A stretch of DNA of 64,000 nt, from contig NW_019774770.1 in NCBI RefSeq assembly GCF_001039355.2, positions 186,001 to 250,000 of the forward strand, written 5' to 3'. The position numbers and the translations under genes were made by a program. The stretch comes from Lingula anatina (Eukaryota > Brachiopoda > Lingulata > Lingulida > Lingulidae). This document shows, piece by piece, positions 23,301 to 62,889 of the stretch. The notes under the pieces were generated by a model. It did no database searches, was not told the DNA's origin, and worked only from the letters and a program-made list of their open reading frames with translations. Each line of letters starts with the position of its first letter. The stretch's first letter is position 1.

Positions 23301-26300
23301 TGAGTTAAATTTTAATCTATTAATGACACAGCTTGAACATGATCCGCCCCTTTGCCACTGCAGCAACAGTATTACAGAAATGGTTTCTAAATGATGGATG
23401 TTTCTCTGGCTTTGCCTTTCCAGCTTTAAAAGTGTCATAAATCAAACCCACACTTTTGGGTCTTTGATCTACATAAACCAGCATTTAAAACATTTCCATG
23501 CAAAATAAGCAGCCCAAGAATACACACAGCTTCTATCAAATTACAAGCATATTATTTGCACTAAGACCCAAATGTCAAGCAAATAGCACTTGGAATATTG
23601 ATACAATTTGGTCAGCCTGTTATTATAAAATCGAATAAATCTATATTTTGAATGGGACTGCAGTGTTAAGAGTAGAATACAATATTCAGGTAATCAATTG
23701 CTTACAAATGGCTCAACTTCAATATCAATTGTGAACCCTAAACATGACCCTTAATACAGTGTGATAGAGGCACAGGTCCATCATTGTTCCCTGCCCTTCT
23801 CACGTGAACCCACCATAACAGATGAATAGCCAAGATATTCAACATAATTCTACACTTCTGCTCAGTAGGCATGAACAAAGATTTCTATCATTTGCCACCA
23901 CAGAAAAAAAACATAACCCACAAGGTTGTTAAACTGTATTTGAGGTTGTCTTTTAGATTTCTGACAGCTGCTAGGGTTCTTGACTTGACAGTATTGCTTA
24001 CAAGCTGTGACTGTCCTTCATTTTAGACATATAAATATTCTGCCAAAATAATATTCAGAAAAACTGACTATTTTCAGCCAATCTTCTATTGCCACAACTA
24101 CCAACTTGGCCCTGTAACTCAATAAGTGCAGCACCTATAGAGAGGTTGTGAAGAAATAAAAGTGCCAGGCATTTAAGAAAGCTAGAAAACAAATGTTGAA
24201 AGAAAGGGTTCAATCGAATACCATAGTGATAAGAACACACAAAAATGCAACCCCTCTCAAACACCTAGAGATTTTACAAAGTTTTATATTTAAATGCCCT
24301 AATTGTTCGCTTTCCTTTACCAAATGACTGTCAAGAGGATGCGCATGCAACTACTTAAGGTCTAAAATTTTTTATCATCTCAAAATGTTCTTTTCTTGAC
24401 ACATCAATCCAAGTGGCTATTCACAATTAGCCATGGTCCAATAGGTTGTGGCATTTCTATCAAGAGATCAAACTTCTGAGCATTGTGTACTATTTGATCA
24501 GTGCATCCCTTTCTGTGGAGCGCTTCTAAATTTAACTCTTCCAATCTTCTAAGAGTATTACATTTAAACCATCAAGAGTTCTCAATCAGAAAGCTGATTT
24601 CTGCCAGTTTGCACAGGGACCTAATTCCTAAAGGAAATTCAATTTTACCTAAACTGCCACAGATCCCAATTCAATTACACCAGATCATATTTCTGTTGTG
24701 AAGTATATTAAACCAAATGCATACATTTGCCGGGCGGCTAAATAAACTGCTTTACCCTTTCTTGTGACATACTACTTGTGTTCTAATCACTAAAAGAATG
24801 GGGCCACTAAAAAAGAATTATGCCTGGCAAAGGATAGAATTCTTGACTCTGAACAAACAGACTGCACAAGAGTTTAAAATCAGCTGAGCTTTTCGAAACA
24901 TAAGGATCCTTCACTAAATCAGAATCAAAGGCTCTTTCATCTACTCTTCTCTTTGTTCAATGTATGTCAAATATCTTGGCTCTGAAGCCGACTTTCATCA
25001 TTGAAAGAATATAAGACATTAATATTACATCCGGCGTTAATTATATACAAAAGTAAACTGTTTCTAAATGGACTAAACATGTTTTCTACCCATGAGGTGT
25101 GTTGCCTCGATCCTTCAACAGGACCTTCCATGAGTGACTTCTCTACCTCTCTGATATTAAATATGTTTCTAAAGACTCTTTAGAACCAATTAACTTTTTT
25201 ATCATCTTTATACTAAAGACAATGAAAAACCTATTTATTTATTAACAAATACTCTTTCAAAACAAAATCTTTAAGGAAGTTCACTAAATTCTATCTGACC
25301 CTCTGATAAGCAAAAAAGAGTTGCTGATAATCAATTTTTCGAGTGTACTCAGTAACATTAACGACAGGCACAACTGTAAACAAACAGGAACATAATTAGT
25401 AACATGATGGCAAGCTGAGACCTGTAGACTTAAACATACATCCCCATAATTTATCATAACAGCTTGAAATTGTAATAACACCAAACACTAATAACTATCC
25501 ACAAAATTCTCATCAGAAAATGATTTAGAGAAAAGCTAAGGATACAAGCTAGACTATGAAGTCCGTTTAAGGTAAGTTTCAAACTAAAATCATGATCGTA
25601 AGTTGACACAAAAGGTAAGATACACTCAAAAATATTTATATATAAATGCCTTGTATAATTTGCTCCTTGTAGAACCAAGTATATTGCAATGCCATAACCT
25701 CTAAAAACCAAAGATTACTAAGAACACATTTTCCATCTGTCTTTTGACACTCTTGCTATAAAACCTAACAGAAGCAAATATTATATGAAATGACAATAGG
25801 TCATCTAAATTATTAGGAAATGCATAGTTGCAATATCTCTCATAGTAACCATGCATATATCTAATCACTAACAATGCACAGATAAATTCGTAATCTATGA
25901 CCACAAATATATCAGTATCTGCTAGGCTCATTACACTGAGTGACCTGTGGCAGCTGGAGACATTTGAATCTGTTGTTCCAGGTGGAATGCATTCACCTGT
26001 ATATCTTCGCACAGATGGAAATTTCCTTCCTATACTACATGGACAGGTGAAAAGTTCTCAGTCATCAAATAGGGCTGCCCATTCAGTAGGGATATCAATA
26101 CCCCCTTACTCTATACACACACGAGCAGACTGAAGTAATTTCTTGTTTCATGTGACATGGTAAAAATCAATAATTTACAAAGACTCCTCATAAAAACATT
26201 TTAAATGTATGCCTAGTAGCAATTCAACAAAAAACTGTGTGCATCTCCATCAATGCATGGCATGGCATGGCAATGCATGCTATCTAACACAGCTAACTGC

Positions 26301-26668
26301 AATATCAAATGTAAAACTACTAGCTGCTACTGTAATAAGAACCATTTGGCACGTTTCCGTTCTTATAATGAAACAATATCCAACAATATACCGACGAATA
26401 ACTAAAACATATAAAGCCATAATTTGCCATACCATAAAGAACCCAAGCGTGCCTCTTCAATGGCAACTTCATGAAACGCCTGATAATATCATCAAACAAC
26501 AGCGCAGTACTTAGTAGTGGTACTAATATATTTTATTATGGGCATGCCTCTCAGTCTCATCTCAATCTGTTTAAAACGTCTATTTTAAAACGTATATTAC
26601 AATGTACGCTATTTCCACGTACTAAAGTCACCGTAAACCTGTTGATAGTATTCACTCTCAATACTTAC
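20341..26668. other. Non-coding DNA between MITE cluster and candidate RIPOR leader
   Basis: AT-rich sequence with no ORF resembling a known protein. It includes the (GCA)n-bearing candidate leader at 22274-22560 and a CATGG repeat patch near 26257-26273. I see no RNA gene. Probably RIPOR intron or intergenic DNA. Confidence 0.5.
22274..22560 (-). other. Possible alternative RIPOR leader exon with (GCA)n tract
   Basis: A second minus-strand candidate: GGA|GTAAGT donor at 22273/22272. Upstream lies a higher-complexity segment containing a GCA repeat (about 22518-22545) led by ATGGCCATGGCA. The ORF from that ATG is only about 25 codons and ends before the donor, so the segment would be leader sequence or a uORF. 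The in-frame TAA before the RIPOR start means it cannot add residues to the main frame. Weak support. Confidence 0.22.
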
Positions 26669-26760
26669 GCATCCCATCTTGGTTACCACGTGCGTAGAAC
26701 CAGGTCGTAGTAAGCTGCTGTTTACACTTGATTCACAGCTTGTCTCCCTTGATCACTCAT
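26669..26760 (-). other. Candidate RIPOR 5' leader exon (donor at 26669/26668)
   Basis: On the minus strand a near-perfect donor, GGATGC|GTAAGTATT, sits at 26669/26668. It is preceded by a CACGTG E-box (26687-26692) and an AAGATGG YY1-like site. RIPOR's first coding exon needs an upstream leader exon, and this is the nearest strong donor beside the NUP35 promoter. The upstream boundary is a guess. Splicing from here to 13539 would create a tiny leader ORF (ATG-GGA-TGC-CAT-CGA-TAA). RNA data are absent, so the link to RIPOR is inference. Confidence 0.4.
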
Positions 26761-26984
26761 CCTTGTCACCAGCGAGTAGATTGATTAGATTTCACCCCTA
26801 TCTTCAGAGGAAATATTCCTTAATAACACAATTCTAGATCATGATAAGCAAGACTTATAGTTCTAAATTTTCATACTGCAAATACAGAGATTTTTTACAT
26901 TATAAAACCATAGTGTCAAGGGTTCTATTACAAAATATTCAATTGTGATTTATTCATAAATTAGGTATCCTGTCTACTAAAATC

Positions 26985-27260
26985 AACAGCCCGGAAGCAG
27001 GTGCGTGCTTTTGTAACGGAACGTATGATTGGTCATGTCAGGATATGCTATTATATGGAATCTGGCACGAAACTGCAATAATGTACACGGAGAAGATAAA
27101 CGTTTACCGAATCAAAGTATAATGTGTCCAACATATTGAAGCTCCATATCAATTTATGTCAATATTCTATTTTTTACATTGGCTATTGGCATAAGTTTCA
27201 TTTCGTCTATTCTTTGTTTTGCCAAACAATGTTACTTCCGGGAAATTCGATTTGAAGGCA
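26985..27260. promoter_or_regulatory. Shared RIPOR-NUP35 promoter region
   Basis: The region between the candidate RIPOR leader and the NUP35 start contains two ETS-type sites in opposite orientation (CCGGAAGC at 26991-26998; ACTTCCGG at 27234-27241) and ATTGG/CCAAT-type boxes at 27028-27032 and 27185-27189. There is no convincing TATA box. These are common in divergent housekeeping promoters (established pattern). The two genes are transcribed away from it. Motif matches are short, so the assignment rests mostly on position. Confidence 0.5.
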
Positions 27261-27304
27261 AGGTGCCACAGTCCGAAGCTGTCGTTAAGAACATTATTGC
27301 AGCA

Positions 27305-30300
27305 ATGTTTGGACTAGCTGAACACGGTATAAGTTGCACATGACATTCTGGCTGTATCAGTGGATCTTTTTAAAAGCTGTGGTTGTCTGGCATAACTGAA
27401 ATCAAATAATGTTAAACACATCGAGTAGGGGCATTGAGTGCTGCTTTGTTAGAATCTTAGATTTCGCCTAGACACACAACTTCATAAGACAGTGATCAAT
27501 TGATATCATTTGATATTTATTTTTATATTTGTTAATCAGTTTGATTATTGATCTGGTAATCAGATAGTTACATCTAATTTTTAAAATGTTCCTACGTGTT
27601 TTGTTTGTGTTATTATTTCGTCATGTGTTTCATTTAGTTATACAGTCACTTTATTATTTCTCAGAATTTTCTGATCTCCACTTACTTTCTTTTACTCTGA
27701 CAGCAATGAATAACTCAGATGTGTCAGATTTATTGTAGACAGTGCATTTTTTCAGAGTACTCAGGCTTGACACAACCCCATCAGAATTGATGAGAAACCC
27801 TGGGTATGCAATGCATTATTTTATTTTAGGCAGTCATCAAGAGCCCATGACCCTGGGGTCCCCTGCCTCTAGTCCAGGGGGTCACCACCATCCTACACCA
27901 TCACAGTTCTTACCTGGCTATCTGCTGGGAGATGCCTCTCCAATGCCTGCCTCGGTAGGTCATAGTTTGTTTTGTATTGATGCAGGGATTTTTTCCTTAT
28001 TTTTTCTGTCTTTCCTTATCCTGGACACTCTATGATTATCAATGGTAGAAAGAATCCATTGCCAAGCATGTTCCACAGAAAATACCCAAACTCAGTCTAG
28101 AAAACTGCTCTCTAAAGTGGATTTCTGCTACTAAAGTGGATTTATGCTAGCTAGTGTCTGTAGTCACAAATTTAGGTGAATTTTAGAATTAAAAAAAAGC
28201 TTTAAAGCTGGCAAATCTTTAAGCTTTCTTAATATAATCTCGTGAAGCTACAAACTATTCACATTGAATATGAATCCACGGAAACTCAAACTATGACATA
28301 TGTTCTTCCGCTCAGTTGCTATATCTTATTATCTCTAGTATACTGGTTTCTGTTTAAGCCTGCTGGGCCTAGACTATGGTCAACTACCAGTAGCAGCAGT
28401 CCACCTAAAACAACATCAAGAGCCTCTTCTTGGACAACCCCACTAAGTCCACATGGGGGACATACACCAAGAACTGACAGCAGGAATAGGTAGCTGTAAT
28501 TTTTAAATAATAATAATAATATTAATAGTACTGATTTATTTATCTCTCTCTCCAGCTGTCCATCCTTAAGGATGATGACAGCTCCTCCTTTATTAGTTAT
28601 TAGTTATTAGTGTGTCTTTTGATGACTGAATAGTCCAATTTGTGATTGACATGTCTTTCCACAAGTTCCACAGGTATACACAGGTCCTGCTGGTTGCTGT
28701 TGATTAGTTTGAGAATTGCATTTCTTGGGCTTTTCATGATCCAGCTAATATATAATGTATACACCAAAATTAATTTCTATCACAATTTCTTTAAATAAAT
28801 CATAAAATCATAAAAGCATGTCAGGCGTAAGCTAGAAATATTTCTGCCAAAGTATATTTCTTCATTAATCTAGTAATGACCATGATATGATATTATGTAT
28901 AAGATTTGTTGCTGTGTTTTACAGAGATATGGTAGGGCATCGCCCAAAAGATAAAACTGGGGCCCCACCAGTCCAAGGCCTGTTTGAAACATTTTCCACT
29001 CCATCAAGACCAAGTACAGATCCCAGAATGGTATGTTTAGGCTTAGTTGTCTTATTAAAAGTATTCTTTTTTACTTGTTTTCTAGAAAATGTGTGATATT
29101 TACTGTTTATTTTTATTTATTTTTTTATTTTTTTTTTTTTTGTGATTAGCTTTGGAGAATTCTATTATTGTAATTTCTTCAATCCTTGCTTCCTTTATGG
29201 TGGTAATTATTTTGAAGTAAGTTTTATTTATCATATCCTTTAGGTTGACTACAGTGCAGGTGCCCCCAGAACACCTTCTACATCTTTTGCTGCTAGAACT
29301 GCACATGAGTCTTCATTAGGTTGGTAACAGTGCTAACATTACAGTTCTGTCAGCCAAAATTCTCAGTTCATCTAGAAAATATATATATGCCATTATTAGT
29401 GTAGCCATATAAGTTTTACCAAATCCTATTAACTTTCCTCAAAGAAAGATGAGCAAGTAAGTTGAAAACAGTCTTTATATGTTAATTTTATTTTTAAATT
29501 CTATATTACTGTATGTGTGTTCTGTTTACTATATCATAATGTATACATACAGTAAGAATAAGGTTCTGCTACTACTTTGAAATTAGTGTCAATACATCAC
29601 TTTAGTCTGTCTGTATCACCAGAGCCAAAGCGATTGTTTAGAGTGTTCATCTTGTGAAAACATGATCTTGTTCAATGTCAACCATGAATTTGATTATGAA
29701 CTGTCTGAGCTTTATCCCCCTAGGTCTGCAGTCCAGTAGTTTATTCAGTCCGGGAAGTGCAACATCTTTTAATCAATCCAGAAAAACTCCCCCATCTCCA
29801 GCTCAGATAGATCCCTTCTATACACAGGGGTAAGTAACTCCTCCAGGGTGGCAGAATGTATAGCTCACAATAGGCACAGATCTATTCTTTATCTTGTTAT
29901 TTTAAATGGAACGACACCTGGAAAGGTTATTGATAGATGAAATGCAAAGTTAACATTGAAATACGTTGATTTGGTTACTGTGTTTCTCACAGCACTGATA
30001 ATTTGACTCACTCTGAAATTATTTTTTATATCTAAACATATTCAATTCTTATTGGTAAATATATAATCAAATGGCTAAAAAAATAAACTTGCATTTGCCT
30101 TTTTGTTATTAAATTCAACCTTCAAACTAAAACCATGTTATATTTTGCATAAAAATAGACAATGAAAGGATTTTGAGCAGATATCGGTACAGAGATTGCC
30201 ATCACCATATGAGAGGAGTAGAGATCGGATGACCCATATCTTGTAAAATTTACTTTTTGAGCAATTTGTAATAGATAAGTTATTGATTGATTAATATATA

Positions 30301-32165
30301 AACAAATTAATTAATGTTATATTTCAGGGAAGCTATTCAACCAGAGGATGAATTAGATGAAACGTGGATAACAGTCTTTGGGTAACATTACGATTTCTAA
30401 TTCTGATTTATACAAGGGCAGCTTTAACGAAATGTAATTGCACAAAATACTTATTAAAAATGAAGAACCAAAGTCCCTGAAAATGTGATATTTACTGTTT
30501 GTTTTCCAATGTAATTTAACTTGAGGGAATTCTATTATTATAATTTCATTGATAAACTGAGATTTAAAATAATTATGATTATAATATTTTATATCTCTGC
30601 TTTAATCAAATCACAGAACACTACATTCTGAGCACTGTTGTTAAGTGTGCTATTTTCAATGGTTTAAATTAACGGTTTATGTTGTTAATTTGCTATATAT
30701 ATTTAAAATGTTTTATATTTTTTAGTTTTCCACCAAACACAGCATCATTTATCCTGCAGCAGTTTTCTCAGTATGGCAATATAACCAGACATGTGGTGAG
30801 TAGAAAGAAGATTGATTTTTGAATAGATATAGGGAGGAAGTTCTTAACAAGATTTCTGCTTTGATAAAAACAATGAATCCGTGTTTTTGTTTTAACACAT
30901 TTGCTTCATGCTCTTCGGGAAATTGAAAGATTAGCACTATTAGTGGTTGATCTTGTGGTTAGACAAACGACAAGAGGGAGGCCAAGAAATTGTTTTGATA
31001 TTAATCTACAGTACCATTGATGTCTTTATCATAGATCTGAAGGTGCATGCTCTCTGCCCTCACATAGAACATATACTTTAATGCTAATATTGATATCATC
31101 AAGCATGCTTCCATTCAGATTGCAAATGAAGGCAATTGGATGCATATTCACTATCAGTCCAAGCTACAAGCCAAGAAAGCCCTCAGCAAGAATGGGAAGG
31201 TGTTTGGAAATATAATGGTTGGAGTTACACCATGTATAGATAAGGTTAGCATGGAAAAACCCTGGTTGTCTTAGGCAAATATGGTTATTAAATGATATGA
31301 TCATGGTATTAAGATAATTATGTACTCATATATTTATTTATTTATTGCATAAATTGGATAATGTTGTGGGGTGAAAACAACATTCCTTTCAATAATTATA
31401 CTTTTAATTTTGTGTCTCCTTTTGTGTTGGTTTTCATAATTTATTAGCTCATCATATTGTAGTTATGTTTTAACATTACTAAGATCATATTTTTCTTACA
31501 GAGTATAATGGATGGAGAGAAGGAAAACCGTGATATGTCCTCTACGCTTGACACATCCACCCAGAACACATCAGTTAGGGACAGCAGTAGTATGACCAAA
31601 GTAGGCATCAGACCCCTGACTGCAGCTTACCAGGCTGCTAGTGCAGATCATCAGGTAAAATACACTTCCTTTCTGGAATTTGCTTGCCCAGTTGTGCTTT
31701 TATTTATTTATTTATTTATTTATTTTTTGTTTGTTTTTTTTTCTGTACACATTTTTTTCCTGCTACCATTACCATGGCCTTTGTTACAGGCATCACTGTG
31801 CAATTTTTTTGCACTTACTTGAATAAAAGGTTTGAACTGGATAGTTTTAGGAAAATACATTGAATATAAAAAGTGAACAGGCCATTCAGTTGCTGTTGAA
31901 TAGATTTATTGGATCTTGCTGCAAAGAAGACACTTGCAATTGACTGAATATTATTTTGAACACATAAATTAAGTAAACCAAACTGTACTATTTATGTAAT
32001 AATATGAAAATTTTACTATTATATATTTATTAATTTTATATTTGAATGCTTTTTGGTGTGCTTTATTCTAATGTATTTTTTTTGCAGGTGGTCCAGTCTA
32101 GTAACACCCCAAGAAAAAGTAACAATGTTTTGTCAAAGGCCATGGACTACATGTTTGGATGGTGA
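27305..32165 (+). CDS. NUP35: Nucleoporin NUP35 (Nup53), complete
   Basis: NUP35/Nup53 is an inner-ring nuclear pore protein that contacts NUP93, NUP155 and NDC1 and touches the pore membrane (family knowledge). Eleven coding exons: 27305-27326, 27830-27954, 28359-28489, 28925-29030, 29244-29319, 29724-29829, 30328-30381, 30726-30795, 31119-31244, 31502-31654, 32088-32165. They total 1047 bases, 348 residues plus TGA, against 326 in human. All phases agree. The start ATG (27305) opens a 22-base exon MFGLAEH whose phase 1 fits exon 2; no other in-frame ATG precedes it. Order: FG-containing N-terminus, conserved EPMTLGSP and FLPGYLLGD motifs (10-45), disordered Ser/Pro region with [21 protein letters not shown] just before the MPPN/RRM domain (about 199-272), then [10 protein letters not shown]-like and TPRK motifs, and the C-terminal amphipathic [10 protein letters not shown] that binds membrane. 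Confidence 0.97.
29085..30550. repeat. Related segments in NUP35 introns 4 and 7
   Basis: About 29085-29180 and 30477-30550 share GATATTTACTGTTT and, after a variable AT-rich part, GAATTCTATTATT then TAATTTC. The order and spacing agree, so they are diverged copies of one segment or of a dispersed repeat. Confidence 0.6.
30328..31244 (+). CDS. NUP35: NUP35 MPPN/RRM domain exons 7-9
   Basis: Three exons (30328-30381, 30726-30795, 31119-31244) encode residues about 189-272. The RNP2-like strand reads TWITVFGFP, followed by [15 protein letters not shown] and [16 protein letters not shown], then [13 protein letters not shown]. In the family this atypical RRM lacks RNA-binding aromatics and dimerises instead. 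The Gly codon of VFG is split by intron 7 (GG|T). Nothing is missing from the domain. Confidence 0.97.
32088..32165 (+). CDS. NUP35: NUP35 last exon, C-terminal amphipathic helix
   Basis: The terminal coding exon gives 25 residues and a TGA stop. It contains TPRK and ends in [10 protein letters not shown], almost identical to the vertebrate SKAMEYMFGW end. This helix inserts into the nuclear membrane in yeast and vertebrate Nup53. The final Trp and Phe are present. Confidence 0.97.
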   Translation: MVQSSNTPRKSNNVLSKAMDYMFGW

Positions 32166-32800
32166 AGGGGCTATTGATTGTAAGATCCACCAGTGATAAA
32201 TATATGGACAGCATGATTATCTGTGAGAAATACTATATTTGATGTCCAGTCTTGTGCTGAAGAATATTGCCTTTATGTCACTTTTTTTAATTACATAGAA
32301 GTAGAGGGCTGACAGGAATTTTTATCTATATGAAAGGCATCATGAAATACAGCCTTTGCCATGTCATCTTTGATCTTAATTCTGCTCCTTTCATAGATTT
32401 TCACGTCCCAATTAAAAAAATTTTATGTAGTGTCCTTAGAGGAAAAACTGACCAGTGTTAATTGCTTTGAAATTCAAATTCTCTGAAGTGACCCTCCACA
32501 TACACTGGGACACTTTAATGTGTTTTTTAACCTAATCAAAAGATAATCATAGGGTGATTTACACTAACAGGGATACAGAGTTCAGATAGGTGTTCTTTTA
32601 GGAATTAAAATTCTAATTGGAATTGTGTACATCATCTCTGCAATTAGTGATGAAATTGGTTAATGCCATGGATTGAAGAATTTCACAAATAAACGGTTAC
32701 AAAGTAACACTGCATAGAAAAAGACAGAACCGTATAATTAGTTATGAAGTCTTTTAATGGATGTAAATGTTAATAAAATTCTCTATTTTTATAAAAAAAA
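32166..32800 (+). other. NUP35 3' UTR with two AATAAA signals
   Basis: AT-rich sequence with no ORF of interest follows the stop. AATAAA hexamers occur at 32688-32693 and 32772-32777; the second is followed within about 20 bases by an A-run and then U-rich sequence, fitting a cleavage site near 32795. The exact end is inferred. Confidence 0.6.
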
Positions 32801-32859
32801 TTGACAATTCTTGTAGTTGTTCATTTGGTTTTCCACTTTAAAACAAAATGAAATACTTC

Positions 32860-34769
32860 ATGTCTTTATTTCAATGATGATGATTTGCTGAGTACATAAG
32901 CTGCTCAATCGCATAATCATTATTTTATACAGCAAATCGTCTTGCAAGGGGAGTTCCCACTGGTTCTCAATTGAACCTAAAACTTTCAATATTATAAACA
33001 TGATACCATTGACTTCTACAACCACAGGGAGGATTATTATCTAGGAGTAATAACTATTTCTGTAGTTGCATACCTCATATGTTTAAAAGACGACCTTTTT
33101 ATCAATACACATTGCACATTTTACACCCCATTTCAGCTACACAACTCGTATAATAAAAACTCAAACACTAGTTCCTTAAATACATGCCAATGATTGTACA
33201 TACTGTGCAATGGCAGTCACGTTTCTTCTTTGAGAAGTGCATAATCTTGGGAACAGTAAAGAACAATATTTGGCAAATTGCAGTTGTGTTCTGCATTAAG
33301 CAGAATACGCTAATCAATAATTATTAAGATTACATCAATAAATGCTTCTATCAGTTTACATATGATACATCTATATGTACTGATGGTATATATAAGTTGC
33401 TTGTTCGTTGCACTGTTAAAATGTAAAACCTGTTTTGAAGGACATTGAATAAGATCTACAAAAGCTGTGCCCTTACAGCCCATAGGCAACTATATATATC
33501 ACTGCAAACCATGCCACTTATTTTGCAATGTCTGAGGAAGTCACCAGGCTCTGCATCAGTAAGCATGATCTTCAGTACTCTTCCTTCACACAATGTAAAT
33601 GCACAAGCTTTCTGTCCAGCATTTTACTATATAATAAAGACAAAGACGCAAGATAAAGATATAAATATAGACACTCACCATTGCTACACTCCACACATTT
33701 GTATAATTGTAATACTTTTTCAAGAAAATTTACATCAATAGATTCAGTAATGTACATGACTATATAATACACTAAGCTAGTTCAATGAGAGGCCTTCATT
33801 TCAAGATAACCTTAAAATAAGACCATGGTAATAATTCTGCCTTCATAATAAAATTGTACAACAAATCAAATTCAAGTGTGAGATCTCTTCTGGGCATGAT
33901 GCAGTTTTAAAGTCATCTGGTCCGTAAAAACTAACAATTAGATTAACACTGGCATAGGTAATTTAAAACTACTATAAGATGGATTCTTCATCTAATCTTT
34001 CATAAACAAGCACAAAGTACATCCTTACAGAATGAATTGCCCACAATGTAGTTTATTATTCATTTTGTGAAATGACGACATATTCCTACCAAAGTTGGCA
34101 TTTTTGTAAAAAAATTTAAAAAAAAGTAGGCTTTGTAAAAACCCTTTTTAACTACATGACAAAGCATATTATTATCTCTTTATTGTAGGATATTGAAAAG
34201 AATTTTCACCTTCACTCCAACAATATTTTTACTTTCAGATTGAGCAGCACTATAATTAATTTATAAAAGCGCACAATAAAAGTACTGGCAGTGGTTTTAA
34301 TGGAAAAGGTTGCTTGTACAACAAAAATGGTGTTTAGAGTAGGTAAAAGCAGCTGTTTGGTTCATAAAAACCCTGCATCTGGATGTATGGCACTATATTC
34401 AGAACCATACCTCGTTGCAGAGTCTGACTTCTATGCTATAATAGTTTCTCTGAAAATGCTTGAATATTACAATATTTTTCAAAGTTGACCAAGTTATTAG
34501 TGTTAATTTGTTCTATGCTTCTTAGGACTACTATCATTGTGAAAAAAGAGCACATTCATTTAATGTATAAATACTTCCACTTATGTTCCTTGTTCCATTC
34601 ATCCCTTCAGATCATTCCATTTCAATGTGGAAAATCCCAAATGAAAATGTTTCAGGAGTGCCAATAACTTGTCAAGTGTAGCCCTTACGTTCATCGGTAG
34701 TCACCTGGAAAGTTCTTCATGCTCATAAAACTCAACAGATCCACCAGTGTTTTTGATCATTACAGCCCT
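32860..34769 (-). other. ARHGAP39 3' UTR region, several poly(A) candidates
   Basis: Minus-strand AATAAA hexamers (TTTATT on the plus strand) occur at 34179-34184, 34052-34057 and 32865-32870, downstream of the ARHGAP39 stop. The 3' UTR is therefore about 0.6-1.9 kb depending on the signal used. No coding-like ORF is seen; small ORFs here lack family resemblance. Confidence 0.5.
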
Positions 34770-62535
<27,766 letters not shown>

Positions 62536-62567
62536 TTCTTTACACTTCTTCTCAATCAATCTATGAA

Positions 62568-62624
62568 TCAATTCATCGTTTTTGTGCTTGATTAGGTTGT
62601 TCGATGTCAGCCGAACTCCGCCAT
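62568..62624 (-). promoter_or_regulatory. Two upstream ORFs in the ARHGAP39 leader
   Basis: The leader contains ATG-GCG-GAG-TTC-GGC-TGA (62624-62607) and ATG-AAT-TGA (62576-62568). Both are out of frame with the main ATG at 62535 and end before it. The first sits in AAAATGGCGG, a YY1-type element often found at the start site. The leader may thus reduce initiation at the main ATG, if transcription starts upstream. Confidence 0.45.
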
Positions 62625-62854
62625 TTTGTTTTATCGAAAGGCGTTGTCACGAGGGCAGCCGAACAATAACGAACTGTTTTTCTGTTAGGTGCATCAATCA
62701 TTCATTCAATCAACCTGCCTCTACACAATCCATACATATTCTTGCACATATCGTGTTTTTATTGGATATATTTCCAGGCGATTAATCCTCGAAAAGTTGA
62801 AATAATATTGGTGCATGTTTGACCTCATACGCATGCTCATTTTACACTTGTACG

Positions 62855-62861
62855 ACTTCCG
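62855..62861 (-). promoter_or_regulatory. ETS-type site upstream of ARHGAP39
   Basis: CGGAAGT on the minus strand, about 320 bases upstream of the start codon. With the YY1-like AAAATGGCGG (about 62615-62626) it suggests a TATA-less promoter. Short motif, so low certainty. Confidence 0.3.
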
Positions 62862-62889
62862 TTTATGAGACCACTGAGAACAAAAATTG

